From the NCBI RefSeq assembly GCF_003859805.1, contig NZ_RQZG01000004.1, positions 124,001 through 188,000 of the forward strand: DNA of 64,000 nt. The letters run 5' to 3'. The notes below the pieces were generated by a model. It worked only from the letters and a program-made list of their open reading frames with translations. It had not been told where the DNA came from and did no database searches. This document shows positions 53,140 to 63,633 of this stretch, in pieces; position 1 is the first letter of the stretch; every line of letters starts with the position of its first letter. This DNA comes from Arachnia propionica. GTDB taxonomy: Bacteria > Actinomycetota > Actinomycetes > Propionibacteriales > Propionibacteriaceae. Position numbers and translations under genes: made by a program.

Positions 53140-53802
53140 ATGAGCAACAGCGAACGAATCGTCAAGGGCATCCTGGGCACCAAGCTCGGCATGACCCAGC
53201 TCTGGGACGAGAACAACAAGGTCGTCCCCGTCACCGTCATCCAGGCCGGTCCCTGCGTCGTGACGCAGGTCCGCACCCCGGAGACCGACGGCTACAACGC
53301 CGTCCAGCTCGGCTTCGGTGCCATCGCCTCCCGCAAGGTCACCAAGCCGGCCCAGGGCCACTTCGACAAGGCCGACGTCACCCCCCGCAAGCACCTGCTG
53401 GAGCTGCGCACCGCCAACGCCTCCGAGTTCACCCTCGGCCAGGAGCTGACGGCCGAGCTGTTCGAGGGCGGCGAGTTCGTCGACGTCACCGGTACCACCA
53501 AGGGCAAGGGCACCGCCGGTGTCATGAAGCGTCACGGCTTCGGTGGTCTGAAGGCCTCGCACGGTGTGCACCGCAAGCACCGTGCCCCCGGCTCCATCGG
53601 TGGCTGCGCCACCCCCGGCCGCGTGTTCAAGGGCCTCCGCATGGCGGGTCGCATGGGTAACGCCAAGGTGACCGTCCAGAACCTCAAGATCCACGCCGTC
53701 GACACCGAGCGCGGTCTGCTGCTCGTGCGCGGCGCCGTTCCCGGCAACAACGGCTCGCTCGTCGTCGTGCGCAGCGCTGCCAAGAAGGGTGGTCAGGCAT
53801 GA
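53140..53802 (+). CDS. rplC: 50S ribosomal protein L3
   Basis: 220 aa. [20 protein letters not shown] at the N-terminus and the [20 protein letters not shown] loop that reaches the peptidyl transferase centre. I prefer ATG 53140 ([10 protein letters not shown]) to the GTG at 53128, which overlaps the rpsJ stop. Confidence 0.96.
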   Translation: MSNSERIVKGILGTKLGMTQLWDENNKVVPVTVIQAGPCVVTQVRTPETDGYNAVQLGFGAIASRKVTKPAQGHFDKADVTPRKHLLELRTANASEFTLGQELTAELFEGGEFVDVTGTTKGKGTAGVMKRHGFGGLKASHGVHRKHRAPGSIGGCATPGRVFKGLRMAGRMGNAKVTVQNLKIHAVDTERGLLLVRGAVPGNNGSLVVVRSAAKKGGQA

Positions 53803-54761
53803 GCTCCATCACCGTTGACGTCCACGCCCCCAGCGGCAAGAAGGCCGGCAAGGCCGAGCTGCCCGGTGAGTACTTCGACGTCCAGACCAACGTCCCGCTG
53901 ATCCACCAGGTCGTCGTCGCGCAGCTTGCGGCGGCCCGCCAGGGCACCCACTCCACCAAGACCCGCGGCCAGGTCCGCGGCGGTGGCATCAAGCCATGGC
54001 GCCAGAAGGGCACCGGACGCGCCCGTCACGGCTCGCGTCGTTCCCCGATCTGGACCGGCGGCGGCACCGTCCACGGCCCGAAGCCGCGTGACTACTCGCA
54101 GCGCACCCCGAAGAAGATGATCGCCGCGGCCCTGCGCGGTGCCCTCTCGGACCGCGCCCGCGACGGCCAGATCTTCGTCGTCTCGGAGGTCGTCTCCGGC
54201 CAGACCCCCTCCACGAAGCAGGCGCTGGCCACCCTGGCCCAGCTCGGTGAGCTGAAGAAGGTCCTCGTGGTGCTGGACCGGTTCGAGGAGGTCGCCTGGC
54301 TGAGCCTGCGCAACGTCCCGACCGTCCACGTGCTGGCCGTCGACCAGCTCAACACCTACGACGTGCTGGTGGCCGACACCGTCGTGTTCACCTCCGCCGC
54401 GCTGGCCGCGTTCACCAACCGTGGCACCGAGGCGATCGCCACCGAGACCGAGGCCGAGGTCGAGGTCGAGCCCACGGTGAAGGCCAAGGCCGAGGGACCC
54501 AGGGCGAAGGCACCCGCCAAGAAGACCGAGGAGAAGGCCGAGGCCCCCGAGGCCGAGGTGAAGGACTACGGCAAGAACTCCTACCGCGGTGACAAGCCGC
54601 CGGCCGGGTTCGACATCAAGGGCAACGAGGACTCCATGAAGTTCCACACCCCCGAGTCGCCGTGGTACTCCCGCACCATCGCCGAGGTCTGGTTCAACTC
54701 CGCCGAGGCCGCTGAGGCCGCCGGTTTCGTGAACGTGATGGAAGGCAAGGAGAAGAAGTGA
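53799..54761 (+). CDS. rplD: 50S ribosomal protein L4 with C-terminal 'sunset'-like extension
   Basis: 320 aa against about 205-220 usual. Residues 1-215 are a normal L4 ([37 protein letters not shown] loop; [20 protein letters not shown] end). Then comes a Glu/Ala/Lys-rich linker (about 220-258) and a ~55-residue module with [42 protein letters not shown]. This is the pattern of the 'sunset' domain found appended to some actinobacterial ribosomal proteins. ATGA overlap with rplC. L4 can also repress its own operon in enterobacteria; not shown here. Confidence 0.95.
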   Translation: MSSITVDVHAPSGKKAGKAELPGEYFDVQTNVPLIHQVVVAQLAAARQGTHSTKTRGQVRGGGIKPWRQKGTGRARHGSRRSPIWTGGGTVHGPKPRDYSQRTPKKMIAAALRGALSDRARDGQIFVVSEVVSGQTPSTKQALATLAQLGELKKVLVVLDRFEEVAWLSLRNVPTVHVLAVDQLNTYDVLVADTVVFTSAALAAFTNRGTEAIATETEAEVEVEPTVKAKAEGPRAKAPAKKTEEKAEAPEAEVKDYGKNSYRGDKPPAGFDIKGNEDSMKFHTPESPWYSRTIAEVWFNSAEAAEAAGFVNVMEGKEKK

Positions 54762-55066
54762 GCGAGCTGAAGATCCGCGATCACCGCGACATCATCCTGC
54801 GTCCCGTCGTCTCGGAGAAGTCCTACAACCTCCTCGACGAGAACAAGTACACCTTCATCGTGGCTCCGCACGCCAACAAGACCGAGATCAAGATCGCGAT
54901 CGAGAAGATCTTCGATGTCTCCGTCACCGCCGTCAACACCCAGAACCGCAAGGGGAAGCGTCGTCGCACCCGCTTCGGCATCGGCAAGAGGGCCGACGTC
55001 AAGCGCGCCATCGTGACCGTTGCCGAGGGTGATCGCATCGACATCTTCGCCGGCCAGGGCGAGTGA
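54758..55066 (+). CDS. rplW: 50S ribosomal protein L23
   Basis: 102 aa. [20 protein letters not shown] and [20 protein letters not shown] are typical; forms part of the exit-tunnel docking site. GTG start in a GTGA overlap with rplD. Confidence 0.96.
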   Translation: MSELKIRDHRDIILRPVVSEKSYNLLDENKYTFIVAPHANKTEIKIAIEKIFDVSVTAVNTQNRKGKRRRTRFGIGKRADVKRAIVTVAEGDRIDIFAGQGE

Positions 55067-55083
55067 AGAAGGACTGATTCGTC

Positions 55084-55920
55084 ATGGGTATCCGTAAGTA
55101 CAAGCCGACGACGCCGGGCCGTCGTGGCGCCAGCGTCTCCGACTTCGTCGAGCTGACCCGCTCCACCCCGGAGAAGTCGCTGCTCGCCCCGAAGCCGAAG
55201 ACCGGTGGTCGCAACAACACCGGCCGCATCACCACCCGCCACATCGGTGGTGGTCACAAGCAGGCGTACCGCATCATCGACTTCAAGCGCTACGACAAGG
55301 ACGGTGTTCCCGCGAAGGTCGCTCACATCGAGTACGACCCGAACCGCACCGCCCGCATCGCGCTGCTGCACTACTTCGACGGTGAGAAGCGCTACATCAT
55401 CGCCCCCAACGGCCTGACCCAGGGCACCGTCGTCGTCTCCGGCGAGGGCTCCGACATCAAGCCGGGCAACAACCTGGAACTGCGTCAGATCCCGGTCGGC
55501 ACCACGGTCCACGCCGTGGAGCTTCGCCCCGGCGGTGGCGCCAAGCTGGGCCGCTCCGCCGGTGCGGCCATCCAGCTGGTGGCCCGTGAGGGTCGTTACG
55601 CCACGCTGCGCATGCCCTCGGGTGAGATGCGCATGGTGGATGTCCGCTGCCGCGCCACCATCGGCACCGTCGGCAACGCCGAGCAGTCCAACATCAACTG
55701 GGGCAAGGCGGGCCGCAACCGCTGGAAGGGCATCCGTCCGACCGTGCGCGGTGTCGTGATGAACCCCGTCGACCACCCGCACGGTGGTGGCGAGGGTCGC
55801 ACCTCGGGTGGTCGCCACCCGGTGTCCCCGTGGGGCAAGCCCGAGGGCCGCACCCGCGACAAGAACAAGGCGAGCAGCCGTCTCATCGTGCGCCGCCGCA
55901 AGACCGGCAAGAAGCGCTGA
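55084..55920 (+). CDS. rplB: 50S ribosomal protein L2
   Basis: 278 aa. [38 protein letters not shown], and the conserved [20 protein letters not shown] near the C-terminus containing the peptidyl-transferase-associated His. Confidence 0.98.
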   Translation: MGIRKYKPTTPGRRGASVSDFVELTRSTPEKSLLAPKPKTGGRNNTGRITTRHIGGGHKQAYRIIDFKRYDKDGVPAKVAHIEYDPNRTARIALLHYFDGEKRYIIAPNGLTQGTVVVSGEGSDIKPGNNLELRQIPVGTTVHAVELRPGGGAKLGRSAGAAIQLVAREGRYATLRMPSGEMRMVDVRCRATIGTVGNAEQSNINWGKAGRNRWKGIRPTVRGVVMNPVDHPHGGGEGRTSGGRHPVSPWGKPEGRTRDKNKASSRLIVRRRKTGKKR

Positions 55921-55938
55921 TAGGGAAGGCCTGAGGAA

Positions 55939-56220
55939 ATGCCACGCAGCCTGAAGAAGGGTCCCTTCGTCGACGACCACCTGATCAAGAAGGTGGACGC
56001 CCAGAACGAGAAGGGCACCAAGAACGTCATCAAGACCTGGTCCCGCCGTTCGATGATCGTGCCGGACATGCTGGGTCACACCATCGCCGTCCACGACGGC
56101 CGCAAGCATGTCCCGGTGTTCATCACCGAGGCGATGATCGGTCACAAGCTGGGCGAGTTCGCCCCCACGCGCACCTTCAAGGGGCACGTGAAGGAAGACA
56201 AGAAGGCCCGTCGCCGTTGA
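55939..56220 (+). CDS. rpsS: 30S ribosomal protein S19
   Basis: 93 aa. [20 protein letters not shown] and the C-terminal [14 protein letters not shown]. 18 bp after rplB. Confidence 0.98.
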   Translation: MPRSLKKGPFVDDHLIKKVDAQNEKGTKNVIKTWSRRSMIVPDMLGHTIAVHDGRKHVPVFITEAMIGHKLGEFAPTRTFKGHVKEDKKARRR

Positions 56221-56245
56221 GGCGCGAGATGAGGAATTCGAAACG

Positions 56246-56647
56246 ATGAGCAACGAAAATGGCAACAGCGCCCGTCGCGAGGCCCTGCTCGGTGATCGTC
56301 CCGGGTCCTACGCCATCGCGCGTCACGTCCGGATGAGCCCGACCAAGGTGCGTCGCGTCGTGGACCTGGTCCGCGGTATGGACGTCACCGAGGCCCTGAC
56401 CGCCCTGAAGTTCGCCCCCCAGGCGGCTTCCGAGCCCGTCTACAAGGTGGTGGCCTCGGCCATCGCCAACGCGGAGAACACCGAGGACCTGGACCGCGAG
56501 GACCTGTACATCTCCAAGGCGTTCGTCGACGAGGGGGTCACCCTGCGTCGGATCCGTCCCCGTGCGAAGGGTTCCGCTTCCCGGATCCTGAAGCGTGGCG
56601 CCCACATCACCGTGGTCGTCGAACCCCGTGAGTCGAAGGAGGCCTGA
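56246..56647 (+). CDS. rplV: 50S ribosomal protein L22
   Basis: 133 aa. [20 protein letters not shown] at the N-terminus and the long hairpin [20 protein letters not shown] lining the exit tunnel, where macrolide-resistance changes occur; sequence looks wild type. Confidence 0.97.
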   Translation: MSNENGNSARREALLGDRPGSYAIARHVRMSPTKVRRVVDLVRGMDVTEALTALKFAPQAASEPVYKVVASAIANAENTEDLDREDLYISKAFVDEGVTLRRIRPRAKGSASRILKRGAHITVVVEPRESKEA

Positions 56648-56649
56648 GC

Positions 56650-57462
56650 ATGGGGCAGAAGATCAACCCGAACGGCTTCCGTCTCGGCATCACCACCGAC
56701 CACGTGACCCGCTGGTACGCGGAGAAGAACTACGCGGACTACGTGGCTGAGGACGTGAAGATCCGCAACTACCTGACCAAGTCGCTGGAGCGCGCCGGGA
56801 TCTCGTCCATCGAGATCGAGCGCCGCTCCGAGCGGGTCACCATCTTCCTGCACGCGGCCCGTCCGGGCATCGTCATCGGTCGCAACGGGGCCGAGGCGGA
56901 GCGGGTGCGCGCCGAGCTGGAGAAGCTGACCGGCAAGCAGGTGCAGCTGAACATCCTCGAGGTGAAGAATCCCGAGATCGATGCCCAGCTCGTCGCCCAG
57001 GGCGTCGCCGAGCAGCTGGGGGCGCGAGTCGCCTTCCGCCGTGCGATGCGCAAGGCTCAGCAGACGGCGATGCGTGCCGGTGCCAAGGGCATCCGCATCA
57101 AGTGCTCCGGCCGTCTCGGCGGTGCCGAGATGTCCCGCTCCGAGGGCTACCGCGACGGCCAGGTGCCGCTGCACACCCTTCGCGCCGACATCGACTACGG
57201 CTTCTACGAGGCCCGCACCACCTTCGGTCGGATCGGTGTGAAGGTGTGGATCTACAAGGGTGACGTCACCGGCACCCGCGCCGAGCGTGCCGCCCAGAAG
57301 GCCGCCCGCAACGCCGCGCCGTCCGGTCGTCAGCGTCCGGGCCGTCGTCCCGGCCGCGGCGAGGGCCGCGGTGATCGTCCCGAGCGCGGTGGTCGTCGTC
57401 GCGCCGACGCAGCCCAGGCTGAGGCCCCGGTTGCGGCTGAAACCTCGAACGCAGGAGAGTGA
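56650..57462 (+). CDS. rpsC: 30S ribosomal protein S3
   Basis: 270 aa. [22 protein letters not shown] domain [20 protein letters not shown], and an Arg/Gly-rich tail ([20 protein letters not shown]) from about residue 225, longer than in E. coli and common in actinobacteria. Confidence 0.97.
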   Translation: MGQKINPNGFRLGITTDHVTRWYAEKNYADYVAEDVKIRNYLTKSLERAGISSIEIERRSERVTIFLHAARPGIVIGRNGAEAERVRAELEKLTGKQVQLNILEVKNPEIDAQLVAQGVAEQLGARVAFRRAMRKAQQTAMRAGAKGIRIKCSGRLGGAEMSRSEGYRDGQVPLHTLRADIDYGFYEARTTFGRIGVKVWIYKGDVTGTRAERAAQKAARNAAPSGRQRPGRRPGRGEGRGDRPERGGRRRADAAQAEAPVAAETSNAGE

Positions 57463-57465
57463 CCC

Positions 57466-57885
57466 ATGCTGATCCCTCGTCGCGTGAAGTTCCGCAAGCA
57501 GCACCACCCGAAGCGTGACGGTGCTGCCAAGGGTGCCACCAAGCTCGCCTTCGGTGAGTACGGCATCCAGGCGCTGGAGCCGTCCTACCTGACGAACCGT
57601 CAGATCGAGGCCGCTCGTATCGCCATGACCCGCCACATCAAGCGTGGCGGCAAGGTCTGGATCAACGTGTACCCGGACCGTCCCCTGACCAAGAAGCCGG
57701 CCGAGACCCGGATGGGTTCCGGCAAGGGTTCCCCCGAGTGGTGGGTGGCCAACGTCAAGCCGGGCCGCGTGCTGTTCGAGCTGTCGGGTGTGAACGAGGA
57801 GCTGGCCCGTGAGGCCATGCGTCTGGCCATCCACAAGCTGCCCTTCAAGGCTCGTTTCATCAAGCGCGAAGCAGGTGAGAACTGA
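57466..57885 (+). CDS. rplP: 50S ribosomal protein L16
   Basis: 139 aa. [20 protein letters not shown] and [20 protein letters not shown]. It overlaps rpmC by one base (TGATG). Confidence 0.98.
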   Translation: MLIPRRVKFRKQHHPKRDGAAKGATKLAFGEYGIQALEPSYLTNRQIEAARIAMTRHIKRGGKVWINVYPDRPLTKKPAETRMGSGKGSPEWWVANVKPGRVLFELSGVNEELAREAMRLAIHKLPFKARFIKREAGEN

Positions 57886-58118
57886 TGAGCAAGTCCCTGA
57901 CTGCCAATGACCTGCGCGGCCTTTCCCGCGAGCAGCTGAACGCCAAGGTGGTGGAGCTGAAGGAGGAGCTGTTCGGGCTCCGGTTCCAGGCCGCCACCGG
58001 ACAGCTGGAGTCCCACGGCCGTCTCCGCGAGGTCCGCAAGGACATCGCCCGCGTCTACACCGTGCTGCAGGAGCGCAACCTCGGCATCGTCGATGAGCCC
58101 ACGATCGAGGAGAAGTGA
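57885..58118 (+). CDS. rpmC: 50S ribosomal protein L29
   Basis: 77 aa. [20 protein letters not shown] and [17 protein letters not shown] are diagnostic of the two-helix L29 fold. Confidence 0.96.
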   Translation: MSKSLTANDLRGLSREQLNAKVVELKEELFGLRFQAATGQLESHGRLREVRKDIARVYTVLQERNLGIVDEPTIEEK

Positions 58119-58120
58119 GC

Positions 58121-58396
58121 ATGAGCGAGAACACCAACACTGAGGAGCGCGGCCGCCGCAAGGTGCTCCAGGGCGTCGTCGTCAGCGACAAGATGGACAA
58201 GACCATCGTCGTCCTGGTCGAGGACCGCGTGAAGCACCCGCTCTACGGCAAGGTCATGACCAAGTCGTCGCGGGTCAAGGCCCACGACGAGGAGAACACC
58301 GCCGGTATCGGCGACCGTGTCCGCGTCATGGAGACCCGCCCGCTGTCGGCGCAGAAGCGCTGGCGTCTCGTCGAGATCGTCGAGCGCGCCAAGTGA
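58121..58396 (+). CDS. rpsQ: 30S ribosomal protein S17
   Basis: 91 aa. [20 protein letters not shown] and [23 protein letters not shown] 58121 has GGAG 8 nt upstream; the GTG at 58115 is too close to that site. Last gene before the transcription unit ends. Confidence 0.96.
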   Translation: MSENTNTEERGRRKVLQGVVVSDKMDKTIVVLVEDRVKHPLYGKVMTKSSRVKAHDEENTAGIGDRVRVMETRPLSAQKRWRLVEIVERAK

Positions 58397-58411
58397 TCTG
58401 ACCCAGGTCAT

Positions 58412-58449
58412 GACGAATGGCCCGGCCCCTCGGGGTCGGGCCATTCGTC
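58412..58449 (+). terminator. Terminator after rpsQ
   Basis: Arms 58412-58427 and 58434-58449 pair over 16 bp around a 6-nt loop. The single imperfect position is a G.U wobble on the plus strand, so the hairpin is made for plus-strand RNA. It ends the first ribosomal transcription unit. It could also serve the convergent cinA gene. Confidence 0.75.
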
Positions 58450-58488
58450 TGTGTCCGGGACGTTCGGCGGCGGCTGTGTCCCAGCTCC

Positions 58489-58992
58489 TCACGGTGTCCA
58501 CGACATCCGCGCCCACATGTGTGCGATCTCGACGGTGGCCCAGGTGAGGATCTCGTCGACGACCTTGGCCCGGATCTCGTTGCGTGATCCCGTGAGGGTG
58601 AAGGGACGCGCCAAGGTCTCGTCCGAGGGCAGGGCAAGGGCGATGAAGCCGGTGCCCGGTGGGTGCCCCTCGGCGGGGCCGGGTCCGGCGACCCCCGTCG
58701 TGGCCAGGGCCAGGTCCGCGCCGAGACGCCGCTGCGCTCCTCGGGCCATCTGGCGGGCCACCTCGGCATGCACGGTGCCATGGGTCTCCAGCACCTCGCG
58801 GCTCACCCCGAGCAGCTCCCTCTTGAGTGCGGGACTGTAGGCGACGACTCCGCCCAGCAGGACCGTCGAGGCACCACTGATGTCGGCCAGGGTGGCGCTG
58901 ACCAGGCCCGCGGTCAGGCTCTCCGCGGTGGCGACGCTGAAGCAGTGGCGGCGCAGCACCTCGATCAGGGCAGTGGCAGGGGAGTCGTTCAT
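58489..58992 (-). CDS. pncC: CinA C-terminal family nicotinamide-nucleotide amidase
   Basis: 167 aa stand-alone amidase domain that deamidates NMN to nicotinic acid mononucleotide in NAD salvage. SVATAESLTAGLVSATLADI, GGVVAYSPALKRELLGV and LALATTGVAGPGPAEGHPPG are the conserved segments, with the Ser/Lys/Thr set in place. It lacks the N-terminal MoCF-like domain of full CinA. Encoded against the ribosomal genes, in the gap between rpsQ and rplN. Confidence 0.92.
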   Translation of the reverse strand: MNDSPATALIEVLRRHCFSVATAESLTAGLVSATLADISGASTVLLGGVVAYSPALKRELLGVSREVLETHGTVHAEVARQMARGAQRRLGADLALATTGVAGPGPAEGHPPGTGFIALALPSDETLARPFTLTGSRNEIRAKVVDEILTWATVEIAHMWARMSWTP

Positions 58993-59170
58993 GGTCAGAG
59001 GACAGGCGGAAGGGTCGCATGACCGACCAGGCCAGGGTTGCTGGCCCAGCGGGTCAGTTCGCGACCGCGGGGGCGTGGTGGTGGCGACACCTCGGAAACC
59101 GACGGTTGAGGACCGCTGGGGTGCGGTGATCGCGAGGTGTCGTGGCGGTCCCTGTTCGCGTCCTCGACAC

Positions 59171-59217
59171 GAGACGCCGGTTCGTGCCCATCGGGAGGGG
59201 AAACGAACCGGCGTCTC
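59171..59217 (-). terminator. Terminator after the ferritin gene
   Basis: Perfect 15-bp arms (59171-59185 and 59203-59217, GAGACGCCGGTTCGT/ACGAACCGGCGTCTC) with a 17-nt loop, 17 bp beyond the ferritin stop. Confidence 0.7.
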
Positions 59218-59233
59218 ATGGAATCAGCTCAGG

Positions 59234-59740
59234 TCACTCGGTCTCGCCGCTGCGGCGGGCCCCCAGTTCCTCGTCGAGGCGGAGCAGCCCGTTGCCGTCG
59301 TTGCCGATCAGTTTGATCCGCGAGATGATCGCACCGACGCTCGCCTCCTCCTCGACCTGCTCCTCGACGAACCAGTTGAGCAGCGGCATCGCGTCGATGT
59401 CGCCGGTGGACTGGGCCAGGCGGTAGAGGGTGCGGATCTGCTCCGAGACCTTCTGCTCGTGGGCGAGAGCCGCCTCGAAGGCGGCCAGCACGTTGTCGAC
59501 GTGGCCTGCCTGGGCGTTGATCTGGCCGACCAACGGCACGGCACCACGGTCCAGCATGTGGGCGCTGAACTTGTCGGCGTGGACCAGTTCCTCCTCGGCC
59601 TGCGCCTTGAACCAGCCGGCGATACCCGGAAGATCGAGGGCCTCCATGTCGAGCGACAGCTGGCGGTACACGACCGCGGCGCCGATCTCGTGGGTGACCT
59701 GGGCGTTGATGGCGTCCTTCAGTTCTCCAGTGAGTTCCAT
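59234..59740 (-). CDS. Bacterial non-heme ferritin
   Basis: 168 aa iron-storage protein forming a 24-mer. Ferroxidase ligands are in the usual places: Glu in VTHEIGAAVVYRQLSLDMEA, the EEELVHADKF motif (Glu, Glu, His), and Glu/Gln in helix C. LNWFVEEQVEEEASVGAIIS ends the fold. Start ATG 59740, 6 nt after a good -10, so probably leaderless. An open frame to 59794 contains the promoter. No iron box is evident in its promoter. Confidence 0.94.
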   Translation of the reverse strand: MELTGELKDAINAQVTHEIGAAVVYRQLSLDMEALDLPGIAGWFKAQAEEELVHADKFSAHMLDRGAVPLVGQINAQAGHVDNVLAAFEAALAHEQKVSEQIRTLYRLAQSTGDIDAMPLLNWFVEEQVEEEASVGAIISRIKLIGNDGNGLLRLDEELGARRSGETE

Positions 59741-59746
59741 GCCGAA

Positions 59747-59775
59747 AGCATAGGCGTGACATTGTGATCCACCAA
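59747..59775 (-). promoter_or_regulatory. Promoter of the ferritin gene
   Basis: Minus strand TTGGTG (59770-59775), 17 bp, TATGCT (59747-59752), then 6 nt to the ATG. Confidence 0.65.
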
Positions 59776-59807
59776 GGTGCGTTGCGCGATGCATCGGACA
59801 GTTTCAC

Positions 59808-59832
59808 TTGACAGGGGCACCTGGGGTACTCT
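59808..59832 (+). promoter_or_regulatory. Candidate promoter region of the second ribosomal unit (rplN onward)
   Basis: TTGACA (59808-59813) and TACTCT (59827-59832) are present but only 13 bp apart, so one of them is probably not used. A promoter is nevertheless required here because rpsQ ends in a terminator and two opposite-strand genes intervene. The leader to rplN would be about 170 nt and shows GC-rich pairing potential. Confidence 0.4.
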
Positions 59833-60005
59833 TGGGCAGTTGCCTTGGGTCTGTGCCCTCCGCACGACGGGTTGGGGACCTCTCCCGGGCAGCGCCACCC
59901 CATGCCCTCAGGGTCTGGGGCGCCTCCTGGCAAAATCCAGGGGGTTCATCAGTTGAGTTCCGGACAGGCCCGACACCTGGGAACCAGCCGGACGAAGGAG
60001 AACCA

Positions 60006-60374
60006 ATGATCCAGCAGGAGTCGCGACTCAAGGTCGCCGACAACACTGGTGCCAAGGAGATCTTGTGCATCCGTGTTCTCGGTGGCTCGAAGCGTCGTTA
60101 CGCCTACCTCGGTGACACCATCGTCGCCACGGTCAAGGACGCGATCCCCGGCGGCAACGTCAAGAAGGGCGATGTCGTCAAGGCAGTCGTAGTGCGTACA
60201 GTCAAGGAACGTCGCCGCGCCGACGGTTCCTACATCAAGTTCGACGAGAACGCCGCCGTCATCCTGAAGAACGACGGGGAGCCCCGTGGCACCCGCATCT
60301 TCGGCCCGGTGGCCCGTGAGCTGCGTGAGAAGAAGTTCATGCGCATCGTCTCGCTCGCGGCGGAGGTGATCTGA
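60006..60374 (+). CDS. rplN: 50S ribosomal protein L14
   Basis: 122 aa. [46 protein letters not shown] 5 nt before the ATG. First gene of the separated spc-type unit. Confidence 0.98.
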   Translation: MIQQESRLKVADNTGAKEILCIRVLGGSKRRYAYLGDTIVATVKDAIPGGNVKKGDVVKAVVVRTVKERRRADGSYIKFDENAAVILKNDGEPRGTRIFGPVARELREKKFMRIVSLAAEVI

Positions 60375-60375
60375 G

Positions 60376-60747
60376 ATGAAATCGCTCCACGTCAAGAAGG
60401 GTGACCGCGTCAAGGTCATCGCGGGGAAGGACAAGGGCACGATCGCCGAGATCATCTCCGTCGACCCGCGCAACCAGAAGGTCACCGTCGCGGGCGTCAA
60501 CGTCGTCAAGCGTCACAAGCGTGAGTCGCAGGGTGCGAATGGTCGTCGCATCGAGGGTGGCGTCATCAGCGTGGAGGCACCCATCCACGTGTCCAACGTC
60601 CAGCTGGTCACCAAGGTGGACGGCAAGGAGGTCGTGACCCGCGTCGGCTACGAGCGCGTCACGGTCACCAAGCGCCGTTCCGACGGCTCCGAGTACCAGG
60701 CCGAGCGCAGCAGGCGCATCGCACGCAAGACCGGGAAGGAGATCTGA
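60376..60747 (+). CDS. rplX: 50S ribosomal protein L24
   Basis: 123 aa. [20 protein letters not shown] (KOW motif) and [20 protein letters not shown]. One base after rplN. Confidence 0.97.
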   Translation: MKSLHVKKGDRVKVIAGKDKGTIAEIISVDPRNQKVTVAGVNVVKRHKRESQGANGRRIEGGVISVEAPIHVSNVQLVTKVDGKEVVTRVGYERVTVTKRRSDGSEYQAERSRRIARKTGKEI

Positions 60748-61364
60748 TGAGCGAGGTCGAGATCCCGCGTCTGAAGAAGAAGTACCGCGAGCAGATCGTC
60801 CCGGCCCTCCAGGAGGAGTTCAAGTACGCCAACGTCATGCAGATCCCCGGTCTCACCAAGATCGTGGTGAACATGGGTGTCGGTGAGGCTGCCCGCGACT
60901 CGAAGATCATCGACGGTGCGGTCCGTGACCTGACCGCCATCACCGGTCAGAAGCCCGCGGTGACCAAGGCCCGCAAGTCCATCGCCCAGTTCAAACTGCG
61001 CGAGGGCATGCCGATCGGCTGCCACGTCACCCTGCGTGGGGACCGGATGTGGGAGTTCGCCGATCGTCTGCTGACCCTGGCCCTGCCCCGTATCCGCGAC
61101 TTCCGTGGCCTCAACGGCCGCCAGTTCGACGGCAAGGGCAACTACACCTTCGGTCTGAACGAGCAGGTCATGTTCCTCGAGATCGACCAGGACAAGATCG
61201 ACCGGGTCCGGGGCATGGACATCACCTTCGTGACCTCCGCGACCAACGACACGGAGGGGCGGGCGCTGCTGAAGCACCTCGGCTTCCCGTTCAAGGCTGT
61301 CGACGACCCGAAGAAGGTCAAGTCCAAGCGCGGACCCGCCTTCTACGCCAAGAAGAAGAAGTGA
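60747..61364 (+). CDS. rplE: 50S ribosomal protein L5
   Basis: 205 aa. [60 protein letters not shown]. One-base overlap with rplX; binds 5S rRNA. Confidence 0.98.
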   Translation: MSEVEIPRLKKKYREQIVPALQEEFKYANVMQIPGLTKIVVNMGVGEAARDSKIIDGAVRDLTAITGQKPAVTKARKSIAQFKLREGMPIGCHVTLRGDRMWEFADRLLTLALPRIRDFRGLNGRQFDGKGNYTFGLNEQVMFLEIDQDKIDRVRGMDITFVTSATNDTEGRALLKHLGFPFKAVDDPKKVKSKRGPAFYAKKKK

Positions 61365-61373
61365 GCGTGAACC

Positions 61374-61559
61374 ATGGCTAAGACAGCACTCAAGGTCAAG
61401 CAGTCCCGCAAGCCGAAGTTCGGTGTGCGCGCCTACACCCGTTGCAACCGCTGCGGACGTCCCAAGTCGGTCTACCGCAAGTTCGGTCTGTGCCGTGTCT
61501 GCCTGCGCGAACTGGCCCATGCCGGTCAGCTCCCCGGCGTGACCAAGTCCTCCTGGTGA
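61374..61559 (+). CDS. rpsZ: 30S ribosomal protein S14, zinc-binding type
   Basis: 61 aa short form with two CxxC pairs: TRCNRCGRP and [10 protein letters not shown]. This is the zinc-containing paralogue; a zinc-free long S14, if present, is not in the window. Confidence 0.97.
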   Translation: MAKTALKVKQSRKPKFGVRAYTRCNRCGRPKSVYRKFGLCRVCLRELAHAGQLPGVTKSSW

Positions 61560-61644
61560 ACCCGGGTCACGAATAGAACTTCCAGATTCAATTTGCCCCA
61601 GGTCCTGATCCCGGAAACCGGGGCGAGAAAGAAGCCAAACAGCC

Positions 61645-62049
61645 ATGACAATGACTGATCCCATCGCAGACATGCTCACGCGTCTGCGTAACGCCAACCA
61701 GGCGTACCAGGAGTCGACGACCATGCCGTCGTCGAAGATCAAGGTCGGCATCGCGGAGATTCTGAAGGCCGAGGGTTACATCTCGAACTTCGAGCTGACC
61801 GAGGTCGAAGGACAGGTCGGCAAGGTGCTCAAGGTGACGCTCAAGTACGGGGACTCCCGTGAGCGCTCCATCGCCGGGCTCCGCCGTATCAGCAAGCCCG
61901 GTCTTCGTGTCTACGCGAAGGCCAACGCCCTCCCGAAGGTGCTCGGCGGTCTCGGCATCGCCATCATCTCCACCTCGCAGGGCCTGCTGACCGACAAGCA
62001 AGCAAATGCCAAGTCCGTCGGCGGGGAAGTCCTCGCCTACGTCTGGTGA
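61645..62049 (+). CDS. rpsH: 30S ribosomal protein S8
   Basis: 134 aa. [20 protein letters not shown] and the C-terminal [20 protein letters not shown]. The 85 bp before it carry only a ribosome site. Confidence 0.98.
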   Translation: MTMTDPIADMLTRLRNANQAYQESTTMPSSKIKVGIAEILKAEGYISNFELTEVEGQVGKVLKVTLKYGDSRERSIAGLRRISKPGLRVYAKANALPKVLGGLGIAIISTSQGLLTDKQANAKSVGGEVLAYVW

Positions 62050-62077
62050 TTCGACGAGACTGACAAGGAGATAAGAG

Positions 62078-62620
62078 ATGTCACGAATTGGCAGGCTCCC
62101 CATCGCGGTCCCGTCGAACGTCGAGGTGAAGATCGACGGGCAGGACGTGGCGGTCAAGGGCCCCAAGGGTGAGCTGAGGTTCACCGTCCGTGAACCCATC
62201 ACCGTCGCGAAGAACGACCAGGGGCAGCTCGAGGTCACCCGCCCCGACGACGAGCGCCTGTCGCGTTCGCTCCACGGGCTGACCCGCACCCTGGTCAACA
62301 ACATGGTCGTCGGTGTGACCGAGGGCTACGAGAAGAAGCTCGAGATCGTCGGTGTCGGTTACCGTGTGGTCGCCAAGGGTCCGACGCAGCTGGAGTTCGC
62401 ACTCGGTTTCTCGCACCCCGTCGTGGTGAACGCCCCCGAGGGCATCACCTTCACGGTCGACACCCCGACCAAGTTCTCGGTCTCCGGCATCGACAAGCAG
62501 CTTGTCGGTGAGGTGGCCGCGAACATCCGCAAGATCCGCAAGCCCGAGCCCTACAAGGGCAAGGGTGTCCGCTACGCGGGCGAGCACGTCCGCCGCAAGG
62601 CCGGAAAGGCTGGTAAGTAA
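62078..62620 (+). CDS. rplF: 50S ribosomal protein L6
   Basis: 180 aa. [38 protein letters not shown], and [20 protein letters not shown]. Confidence 0.98.
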   Translation: MSRIGRLPIAVPSNVEVKIDGQDVAVKGPKGELRFTVREPITVAKNDQGQLEVTRPDDERLSRSLHGLTRTLVNNMVVGVTEGYEKKLEIVGVGYRVVAKGPTQLEFALGFSHPVVVNAPEGITFTVDTPTKFSVSGIDKQLVGEVAANIRKIRKPEPYKGKGVRYAGEHVRRKAGKAGK

Positions 62621-63003
62621 TGGCTATCTCGCTTGGCATGCGCAAGGGCCTCGCGGCGAAGGCCGCTTCCCGGGCTCGCCGCCAGCTGCGCGGTCGCAAG
62701 AAGATCAACGGCACCACGGCGCGTCCGCGCATGGTGGTCACCCGTTCCGCACGTCACCTGTTCGTCCAGGTGATCGACGACACCGTGGGGCACACCCTGG
62801 CCTCCGCCTCCACCATGGAGGCGGACCTGCGTGTGCTCGAGGGCACCAAGTCCGACAAGGCGCGCAAGGTCGGTGAGCTGATCGCCGAGCGCGCGAAGAA
62901 GGCCGGTGTCGAGAACGTGGTCTTCGACCGCGCCGGGAACAAGTACCACGGCCGGATCGCGGCGCTCGCTGACGCGGCGCGCGAGGCCGGTCTCGGATTC
63001 TGA
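62620..63003 (+). CDS. rplR: 50S ribosomal protein L18
   Basis: 127 aa. [20 protein letters not shown] and [20 protein letters not shown]; one-base overlap (TAATG) with rplF. Binds 5S rRNA with L5. Confidence 0.97.
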   Translation: MAISLGMRKGLAAKAASRARRQLRGRKKINGTTARPRMVVTRSARHLFVQVIDDTVGHTLASASTMEADLRVLEGTKSDKARKVGELIAERAKKAGVENVVFDRAGNKYHGRIAALADAAREAGLGF

Positions 63004-63027
63004 CACGACGAGAGGATAGGGAACACG

Positions 63028-63633
63028 ATGAGTGAGACCCAGCAGCGCGGCGATCGCCGCGGTGGGGAGCGTCGTGGCCGTGACGATCGTCGTGGCCAGG
63101 CGTCCAAGGAAGAGAAGAACCAGTACCTCGAGCGCGTGGTTGCCATCAACCGCGTTGCGAAGGTCGTCCAGGGTGGTCGGCGTTTCAGCTTCACCGCGCT
63201 GGTCGTCGTCGGTGACGGTGAGGGCATGGTCGGTGTCGGCTACGGCAAGGCGAAGGAGGTGCCGGCTGCCATCGCCAAGGGCGTGGAGGAGGCCAAGAAG
63301 CACTTCTTCCGGGTGCCGCTGATCCAGCGCACCATCCCGCACCCGGTGCAGGGCGAGAAGGCGGCAGGCATCGTGCTGCTGCGTCCGGCCTCCCCGGGTA
63401 CCGGTGTCATCGCTGGCGGCTCGGCCCGTGCGGTGCTCGAGTGCGCGGGTGTGCAGGACGTGCTCGCGAAGTCGCTCGGCTCCTCCAACGCCATCAATGT
63501 CGTGCACGCGACGGTGGCGGCCCTTCAGGGCCTCGAGGAGCCGGAGGCCGTCGCGAAGCGTCGTGGCCTGCCCGTCGAGGACGTTGCCCCGGCAGCCCTG
63601 CTGCGGGCACGCAAGGAAGAGGTGGCTCGCTGA
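63028..63633 (+). CDS. rpsE: 30S ribosomal protein S5
   Basis: 201 aa. Arg/Gly/Asp-rich N-terminal tail, then [20 protein letters not shown] (double-stranded RNA-binding domain), [20 protein letters not shown] and [19 protein letters not shown]. No change is obvious at the spectinomycin loop. Confidence 0.98.
   Translation: MSETQQRGDRRGGERRGRDDRRGQASKEEKNQYLERVVAINRVAKVVQGGRRFSFTALVVVGDGEGMVGVGYGKAKEVPAAIAKGVEEAKKHFFRVPLIQRTIPHPVQGEKAAGIVLLRPASPGTGVIAGGSARAVLECAGVQDVLAKSLGSSNAINVVHATVAALQGLEEPEAVAKRRGLPVEDVAPAALLRARKEEVAR

Noticed and set aside
58055-59020. Long minus-strand frame covering cinA and rpsQ/rpmC
   Set aside because: cinA is recognised in another frame with all conserved motifs; this frame is low-complexity.
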